From contig JNEM01010552.1 in NCBI GenBank assembly GCA_000697335.1, positions 1 to 15,274 on the forward strand: a stretch of DNA of 15,274 nucleotides, written 5' to 3'. This document shows positions 8,946-15,274 of this stretch, in pieces (within the stretch, counting starts at the first letter, position 1; the number at the start of each line of letters is the position of its first letter). The DNA comes from Conidiobolus incongruus B7586 (lineage: Eukaryota; Entomophthoromycota; Entomophthoromycetes; Entomophthorales; Conidiobolaceae). A model generated the notes under the pieces. That model made no database searches and was not told the DNA's origin. It saw only the letters and a program-made list of their open reading frames with translations. Both the position numbers and the translations under genes were made by a program.

Positions 8946-10480
8946 CTAGAGGTTGGCAATGACGGCATTGGTGAAATCAGTGGTGGTGTGGTTACCGCCC
9001 ATATCAGGAGTTCTGACTTGGCCGTGTTCGATAGTGCTGAAGACAGCGTGGCTGAGCTTATCGGCATAGGCATCGAGGTGGAGGTGACGGAGAAGCATGA
9101 CAGAGGAGAGGAGCATGGCGGTGGGATTAGCCTTGTTCTTACCTTGAATATCAGCACCAACATGACGACAACCGGGTTCAAAGATGGCGTATTCGCGACC
9201 CAAGTTGGAACCAGGGATAAGACCAGGACCACCGACGAGAGCAGCGGCGACGTTTCCTAAAATGTTACCATACAAGTTGGGAGTGACGATGACATCGAAT
9301 TGTTGGGGCTTGGAGACCATTTGCATAGCAGCGTTATCGACGATCATATCAGAGAAAGTAATACCGCTGGATTTGTATTCTTCGGCGATACGACGGCAGG
9401 AGTTCAAGAAGAGACCATCGCCGAGCTTCATGATGTTAGCCTTGTGGATACAGGTGACCTTCTTGCGACCGTTTTGGAGAGCATAATCGAAAGCGAAACG
9501 AGCAATACGTTCAGACTTTTCCTTGGTGATGACTTTGAGGGATTCAACGACACCGGGGTAGGATTGGTGTTCGAGACCAGAGTATTCACCTTCAGTATTT
9601 TCACGGATGATAGTGAGGTCAATGTTGTCATGGCGAGTTTTGTAACCGGGGAAGTTACGAGCAACAGAAATAGAGGCGAAAATATCTAAGTCCTTACGGA
9701 GGGTGACGTTGAAGGAAGCGTGATCTAAGTGAGAGACAGGAGTGTAGAGAATACCTAAAAACAAAATATAAAAGTTTAGATTTTATATTTAGCAAATTAA
9801 GATATATGTTGTTACCCTTCAAACCAACTTTGTTACGTCTAAGGGATTCCATACTTTGCTTGAATAAGGAATCGGATTCAGGGGTGAAACCAGAAACATC
9901 GAATTGTTCCCAATTAACGGGGACTTTGAGGGCTTCAAAGACAGTCTTAACAGAGTTGGCAGTTTCTTGACCAATACCGTCACCAGGAATCAAAGTAACA
10001 GTGTATTTTCCACCAATCTTGTTTCCATCGAAAGACTATAAATATATTTTGTTGAGTTAGATTTCAATATTCATTTATAGGTAAGTATTTTGCTTACAGA
10101 AGTAAAGGGAAGGGCATCGCGAGAAGCAACAGTTCCCATTTGACGGGCAAAAGCACCCTAAAGTAAGGATTCAGAGTTAGATGAGCTGTTTTGAAAATTA
10201 TATTAGTTTAATCTATTATATTAAGTTTACGTTGAAAGCTATTTTTTCACAAATAATGCTGGATGAAAACTACTCATATTAAAGTTTATTCCTGAAATGA
10301 AGTATTTTTGCATAACTTTAATAATTTTAAGTACAGATGTTACTAAATAAATACTGAATGGTAATACTATGAAATTCGATCTTGTGAAATTGGTATATTT
10401 TTACTAATAAAACTGAAGGGTTAAAGTATTACCTTTAATAAAGAAGCTGATTTGACATTAGTACGGAGTAAACCTAACAT
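8946..10480 (-). CDS. Mitochondrial NAD-isocitrate dehydrogenase, regulatory subunit 1 (four exons, 378 aa)
   Basis: Exons on the minus strand are 10480-10433, 10157-10098, 10035-9816 and 9754-8946, giving 1137 nt including the TAG stop. All joins keep frame. The first 35 residues are basic and free of acids up to SRD (MLGLLRTNVKSASLLK, then GAFARQMGTVASR), a typical mitochondrial presequence. Motifs in order: IPGDGIGQE (about 53-61), ESLRRNKVGLKG (99-110), HASFNVTLRKDLD (121-133), IRENTEGEYSGLEH (159-172), HKANIMKLGDGLF (213-225), and TPNLYGNILGN followed by GGPGLIPGSN and EPGCRHVG. The GPGL and EPGxRHVG forms, and Asn at 273 and 277 where catalytic subunits have Asp (YGDILSD), mark the regulatory IDH1/IDH3-gamma class. 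With a catalytic IDH2 partner it would form the TCA-cycle enzyme converting isocitrate and NAD to 2-oxoglutarate, with AMP/isocitrate control. Length is close to yeast IDH1 (360). It converges on the lyase-like gene. Confidence 0.95.
9755..9815 (-). other. IDH1 intron 3 (61 bp)
   Basis: It begins GTAACA and ends TTTTAG, with a TCTAAAC branch-like site. It splits a Gly codon (g|gt) between GLKG and ILYTP, where the protein aligns without a gap to fungal IDH1. Confidence 0.92.
10036..10097 (-). other. IDH1 intron 2 (62 bp)
   Basis: It begins GTAAGC and ends TTATAG, with TCTAAC as branch candidate. It lies between codons (TCT and TCT) and joins ALPFTS to SFDGNK. Confidence 0.9.
10158..10432 (-). 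other. IDH1 intron 1 (275 bp) within the presequence
   Basis: It begins GTAATA and ends TTTAG, with TCTAAC as branch candidate. It joins the first 16 residues to GAFARQMG. It is over four times longer than the other two introns. Position and phase (0) give a continuous, basic targeting peptide, which supports the ATG at 10480. Confidence 0.85.
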
Positions 10481-11048
10481 ATTGAAAAATATCTGACTTT
10501 GGTAGTAGAAATAAATTGATTAAGTTTAAATTTTTAAGCAAAGCGCTACAATTTTTTATTTTGATAAACATCACTCAAATTCAAATTTTGAATATCATTT
10601 TAATCCATTTCTTATGGGATAATGTTATTAGATTTTCTTATCTGATTTCATTTACTTTCAAATTATTTAGTATATCTGATAACTTTTTAATCATAAGAAT
10701 ATTAAACTATTGAACAATATACAATTGGTCATTTTTTTATCAAGGAATTATTTCAAATTTTGAGTTGTAATTATTAATTTAAATTATGAAACATAGACCT
10801 TATAATAAATTATATATTATATATTTTAATAATATGTATATATCTTTAAAGTATCGGGAAAACCTTTATATTCAAACCTGAAATCAATTCAAATGGATCG
10901 AATTGAAAAATAATTTAATTCAATTTGTTATATCTATAAATTTATCTGTAGTTAAGATTCTCAAATATTAAAATGTTAATTTATGAGTGTTAGATATTAG
11001 ATCATGTTTATTTCATGGTAGTATATGTTTTTTATCAATCAAATATAA

Positions 11049-11067
11049 ATATATATATATATATATA
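11049..11067. repeat. (AT)n microsatellite
   Basis: An uninterrupted run of alternating A and T, about 9.5 units. Confidence 0.9.
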
Positions 11068-11774
11068 ATCACTTTTGAAAATCTTTTATTAATGAATTTA
11101 TTAAAATCTTATTGTTATTTCTATTGGCTAGGATTAATATATTTTTAATCATTGAATTTAAATGTTTTTTGCTATTATTTTTAAATATGTAATTTTTAAA
11201 GGAGTATATTCAAATCTTTTGATATTTGTATTTCTTAGCAAGACTATGTATCATAACTGTATAAATATGCTAAAGCACTTATCATCATGTGATCTTTTGG
11301 ATTTGAGAATTTCTATTTTGGGATGAGTATCTAGTGTATATTTTAATTGACAATATATCAAATATATATTATAGTTTATTTGAATGTATTATATTTAATT
11401 AACAAATATTATTTAATAAATAATTATAAAACATATTATATATAGTAAAGTCTTATAAATATCTATATGGATTTTTATTAGTTCTAGTTGACATTCACTA
11501 TTGGTTTGTAATATTAGATATAAGCAATTTAAATATAATGTAGTGATCAGATTTTATTAAAACATTTAATATCGAAATGACAATGGTATATATAATAAAT
11601 TTGGGAGGCATAGCAATCAAAAATATTGGTCTTTATTATTAGTGTAATCATCTTTTTGTTTAATTGAAATTTGCAGATAAAAATTTAGAATTTCTAATTA
11701 AGTGAAATGAGAAATTGAATATGTTAATTTTAAATGAACTTTAATATTGCAAGCACTTTTATGAATAGACGTAT

Positions 11775-11798
11775 TATATATATATATATATATATATA
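11775..11798. repeat. (TA)12 microsatellite
   Basis: Twelve uninterrupted TA units, the longest simple repeat in the gap between IDH1 and the protease. Its length is probably polymorphic. Confidence 0.9.
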
Positions 11799-13096
11799 TT
11801 ACTATAATTCCAGTTTATTTAAGATTATAATACTAATATTAATTGGTATATATAATAAAATATTTTATTATTAGTGAGATTCAATAGATTATCTAATGAT
11901 CACTTTCTTTAGCATTTAAGAAAAGATATATTGTTTGATGTAATTGTATATTTATTTAATTTAATCGAAAAAATATATTTATATATCCAAAACAAGCAAA
12001 CATCATTCCATAACCAAGAATTTATAGAAGGTCTAGAACAAGTGATGAAATATTTGCAAACAATATTAATTGGAATTGAATCATACTCACACAACATCAC
12101 TTTTACACTTTATTTTTATTCATTACATTATGGCGTAGAAAAAACATTGTCTAATGGATTTTAATGTGTATTAATAAACTCTTATATCGGATTATTTTTA
12201 TTTTATAGAAATTGGCAATTACCCTGGCTTTTTTCATGATACAATTAGTATATTAAGTAGGTGATTTCATCGATTGGCAAATTTCGAACATTATTAGGGT
12301 CAATATTCAAACTTTCACAAAAATATATTACCTGTAAAATATGATAAAAATATATATTTCTAAATTGTCTATTTTTATGTGATCAAGTATGTTAAAAATA
12401 TTTTAATTAAACTTTAATCTATTGGTCTATAATATGATTCATAATAATATCAAAAATATTAAACAAATATGAGCTCGTTTGGGGATAATATACTTTTGTA
12501 TTGGATTAATGGATATATAACCCATGACTAAGCTGTTACTGGATAAAATACAACTCAATTACCAAGTTCAATATCAAGCATAGTGTTTCAAGGTTATCAA
12601 TTATGAGTCATGATCGGAGAAATAGCAGAGTACTTTTATCGGGATTAACCTGTTATATTAGAAAAATATGGATTGATTTGTTGTTAATGTGTATATGTTA
12701 TGATAATAAAAACTGACAAAGAGTATCTGCACCTGTAACTATTAGGTACATATCGGTATTTTGCAAAAGAGTATTTATTGATAGCTTATAAAATATAATA
12801 ATAATATGTTTTGACTCGCACATTAATGTCAAAAATAACCCATCTGCATAAAAATAAATTTATAGATTCATTTAATTCACAATACCCAAAAATTTTCATT
12901 AGATTGACGACGTATTCATGCCAATGGCGTTAATTTTAGCGGTATCAAAAGATTGTATATATGAATTTAAATATAGTTAAAGTCTCGAGTATTATTACCT
13001 AGAGGTTTGTGTGATTTATTAGTTGATATTTGTCCATTCGTTATCGGCTTATTTAATACCTTGTAATCTAGTTTATTTTAATTTAACTTTGGTTGG

Positions 13097-13116
13097 TCTT
13101 CAATTACAATTGAAGA
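13097..13116. promoter_or_regulatory. Palindrome upstream of the protease gene
   Basis: TCTTCAATT and AATTGAAGA are perfect 9-base inverted arms separated by AC. The palindrome ends 76 bases before the protease ATG. Its position and symmetry fit a dimeric transcription factor site or a leader hairpin; no known factor is recognised. Confidence 0.4.
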
Positions 13117-13192
13117 TTCATTTGTATTAGATAAATTTTTAATCTAAAATCTTTTATATCACTTTTGTATTGGAATTGATCATTATTTCATA

Positions 13193-15274
13193 ATGAATTC
13201 TGTTATTCGGTCATTAGTGATTGCTTTGACTATCATGAAAATGACAGTAGCAGCTCCAGAAATCATTGGAGGTACTGACGTTCAGAACCCTGACGAGTAT
13301 AAATATGTAGCCAACATATTCACCAACGGCAAACAGGATTGTACGGGTACTAGAATTGCAGAGAACTTTATATTGACCGCTGCTCACTGTAAGGCGACTA
13401 ATCAAGGCGATTTGAAGATAGTATTCGCTAATAGTGGTACCAAAGATACGAGTACTTTATCAGATAACAATAATGAAATTATTTATGTTGCGGAGGATCA
13501 GATTGCTCACCCTGGTTTCGATTCTAAGAATCCCAATTATGATGATATCTTGTTGATTAAGATTAAACCTCGGGATCCTAGCAGAACAGTCCCATTCAAC
13601 CCTTCTGCAGTTAAATTGGATGATGGTACCTTTAGTAGGGAAGGTACAGAAGCCCTAGCTATGGGGTATGGTATCACCAGTGTCGATTCCAAAAAAGCTG
13701 TTCAATTACAGAAAGCCGATCTTAAGGTTGCTAACTTCCAAGAATGCTATAAGAGATGGCTGGGCTCCGGTGAAGTTTTGAAAGACAAGCAGCTCTGCGC
13801 TGGTTCCAGATTGAAGAATCCTTGTATGGGAGATTCTGGCGGCCCTCTCTTTTATCACCAAAGTCCTAATGATGTCTATTTGATTGGTACTGTAAGCTTT
13901 GGCACCAGATGTGGAACTAAAGATCTACCGTCGGTCTATACTAAAGTCGCACCATATAGGGATTTTATTAATGATATTATTAGTAAAAATCCTCCAGTTG
14001 CCGTAACCACTACAAGTACTACTACCACTGCTACAACTTCTACCACTACTGCTACTACAACTTCTACAACTTCTACCACTACCACTGCTACAGCTTCTAC
14101 AACTCCTACTACTTCTACCACTACCACTGCTACTACTTCCATAACTCCTACTACTTCTACCACTACCACTGCTACTACTTCTACTACTTCTACTACTTCT
14201 ACCACTAATACTTCTACAACTACAACTTCTACCACTACTGCTACTGCAACTTCTACAACTTCTACCACTACCACTGCTACTACTTCTACAACTTCTACCA
14301 CTACCACTGCTACTACTTCCATAACTCCTACTACTTCTACCACTACCACTGCTACTACTTCTACTACTTCTACTACTTCTACCACTAATACTTCTACAAC
14401 TACAACTTCTACCACTACTGCTACTGCAACTTCTACAACTTCTACCACTACCACTGCTACTACTTCTACAACTTCTACCACTACCACTGCTACTACTTCC
14501 ATAACTCCTACTACTTCTACCACTACCACTGCTACTACTTCTACTACTTCTACTACTTCTACCACTAATACTTCTACAACTACAACTTCTACCACTACTG
14601 CTACTGCAACTTCTACAACTTCTACCACTACCACTGCTACTACTTCTACAACTTCTACCACTACCACTGCTACTACTTCCATAACTCCTACTACTTCTAC
14701 CACTACCACTGCTACTACTTCTACTACTTCTACTACTTCTACCACTAATACTTCTACAACTACAACTTCTACCACTACTGCTACTGCAACTTCTGCAACT
14801 TCTACCACTACCACTGCTACTGCTTCTACAACTTCTACTACTGCCGCTGCTACAACTATTAACCAATCTTCTGTCCAATCCACTGCCTTGACTTCTACAA
14901 CTAATGCTACTATAGTTGAACCTACATCTATAGCTATAAATACTTCTACCACAACTCCAGTGCAGATTTCATTCAATATCACTACTACATCAAGTTCCAT
15001 TTACTCATCAACCAAGAGTTCTACCACTACCCCTTCTACATCAGGTTCTCTCCAATCATCCACCATTGGCAAGTCTAGCACCATATCAAGCGTGATCTCA
15101 TCAAATTCATCGAAAACTATTTCATCAACTACATCTTCTAGTGTAGTAATGTCTATCATTGTTTCATCAACCACCTTATCTTTTGATGGCTATTCTAAAT
15201 CATCCACCACTATTTCAAGTGTATTGCCATCAAATTCATTAAGTGCTGTTTCATCAACTACCTTATCTTCTAAT
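13193..15274 (+). CDS. Secreted S1 (chymotrypsin-fold) protease with mucin-like Thr/Ser stalk, 3' end outside window
   Basis: The frame is open for 694 codons to the window edge. Residues 1-21 form a signal peptide. Mature protease begins at IIGG (24-27) after only Pro-Glu, so the propeptide is very short or absent. The catalytic triad is intact: His65 in TAAHC, Asp118 in YDDILLIK and Ser215 in GDSGGP. Cysteines fit the conserved disulfides 42-58, 168-182 and 191-220 (chymotrypsin numbering). The specificity position 189 is Asn rather than trypsin's Asp, with Gly216 and Ser226, so cleavage after Lys/Arg is not assured. The domain ends near residue 264 (VYTKVAPYRDFINDII). From about residue 267 follows a Thr/Ser/Ala stalk with 60-residue tandem units, then a more varied Ser/Thr-rich region to the edge. 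Such stalks are usually O-mannosylated and hold enzymes away from the wall; a C-terminal GPI signal cannot be judged. No introns are seen. Host-protein digestion by an animal-associated fungus is inference. Confidence 0.92.
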   Translation, partial: MNSVIRSLVIALTIMKMTVAAPEIIGGTDVQNPDEYKYVANIFTNGKQDCTGTRIAENFILTAAHCKATNQGDLKIVFANSGTKDTSTLSDNNNEIIYVAEDQIAHPGFDSKNPNYDDILLIKIKPRDPSRTVPFNPSAVKLDDGTFSREGTEALAMGYGITSVDSKKAVQLQKADLKVANFQECYKRWLGSGEVLKDKQLCAGSRLKNPCMGDSGGPLFYHQSPNDVYLIGTVSFGTRCGTKDLPSVYTKVAPYRDFINDIISKNPPVAVTTTSTTTTATTSTTTATTTSTTSTTTTATASTTPTTSTTTTATTSITPTTSTTTTATTSTTSTTSTTNTSTTTTSTTTATATSTTSTTTTATTSTTSTTTTATTSITPTTSTTTTATTSTTSTTSTTNTSTTTTSTTTATATSTTSTTTTATTSTTSTTTTATTSITPTTSTTTTATTSTTSTTSTTNTSTTTTSTTTATATSTTSTTTTATTSTTSTTTTATTSITPTTSTTTTATTSTTSTTSTTNTSTTTTSTTTATATSATSTTTTATASTTSTTAAATTINQSSVQSTALTSTTNATIVEPTSIAINTSTTTPVQISFNITTTSSSIYSSTKSSTTTPSTSGSLQSSTIGKSSTISSVISSNSSKTISSTTSSSVVMSIIVSSTTLSFDGYSKSSTTISSVLPSNSLSAVSSTTLSSN
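14111..14820 (+). repeat. 180-bp tandem repeat (about 3.9 copies) coding the protease stalk
   Basis: The sequence repeats with an exact 180-base period. Lines starting at 14161, 14341, 14521 and 14701 are identical, as are those at 14281, 14461 and 14641. The first difference I see between copies is at 14795, and divergence grows after 14820. Each unit encodes 60 residues, almost all Thr and Ser with a few Ala, Pro, Ile and Asn. Within a unit there are shorter 9-15 base sub-repeats of act-tct-acc type. Near-perfect identity suggests recent expansion or ongoing homogenisation, in frame. Confidence 0.95.

Larger units (their letters stand above)
10481..13096. other. Long AT-rich intergenic region
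   Basis: These 2.6 kb hold the upstream regions of IDH1 (minus) and of the protease (plus). I recognise no gene family in them. Two places look mildly coding: plus-strand 11913-12133 plus 12209-12256, which would be joined by a 75-base intron with GTAGAA, TCTAAT and TATAG; and minus-strand 12331-12245, a 28-residue open stretch after a TTTTACAG acceptor-like site. They lie close together on opposite strands, match no protein I know, and are not called as genes. The rest is AT-rich with TA microsatellites. Confidence 0.45.

Noticed and set aside
8946-9754. Plus-strand open frames opposite IDH1 exon 4
   Set aside because: They are shadows of a well-coded minus-strand exon; none resembles a protein family.
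14111-14820. CRISPR-like or satellite array
   Set aside because: The repeats are contiguous, with no unique spacers, stay in frame with the protease, and encode a coherent Thr/Ser stalk.
13925-15000. Long minus-strand open frames rich in Val/Glu or Ser/Arg opposite the protease stalk
   Set aside because: They are mirror images of the Thr/Ser tandem repeat, which lacks stops on the opposite strand. The plus strand has a full protease with signal peptide and catalytic triad.

Overview
This window looks like nuclear DNA from an AT-rich fungus. The evidence is a mitochondrial NAD-isocitrate dehydrogenase gene of the fungal IDH1 type with three spliceosomal introns, an intronless homologue of fungal isocitrate lyase, a nuclear tRNA-Ser(AGA), and a secreted S1 protease with a Thr/Ser-rich stalk. 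Long stretches between genes are roughly 80-90% A+T, while coding DNA is much less so. An early-diverging filamentous fungus would fit, but the sequence alone does not fix the lineage.

Layout. Positions 1-3096 are very AT-rich and gene-free, and contain one decayed mariner-type DNA transposon (about 1310-2614). Positions 3097-3893 (minus) hold a broken gene for a secreted CAP/SCP protein. A tRNA-Ser(AGA) lies at 4644-4724 (minus). Positions 5737-8292 (plus) encode an 851-residue isocitrate-lyase-fold protein that has lost every recognisable active-site motif and carries an Asn-rich, nearly uncharged tail. Convergent to it, 8946-10480 (minus), is a four-exon IDH1 gene for the regulatory subunit of mitochondrial NAD-isocitrate dehydrogenase. 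A 2.7 kb AT-rich gap follows. From 13193 to the window end (plus) is the 5' part of a secreted chymotrypsin-fold protease whose stalk contains nearly four copies of a 180-bp tandem repeat; its stop lies outside the window.

How the genes relate. The lyase homologue and IDH1 both descend from enzymes acting on isocitrate, and both appear non-catalytic (a pseudoenzyme and a regulatory subunit). The genes are convergent and share no promoter, so the pairing may be chance. The protease and the dead CAP gene are secretome members. The strongest candidate for undescribed biology is the lyase pseudoenzyme with its prion-like tail.
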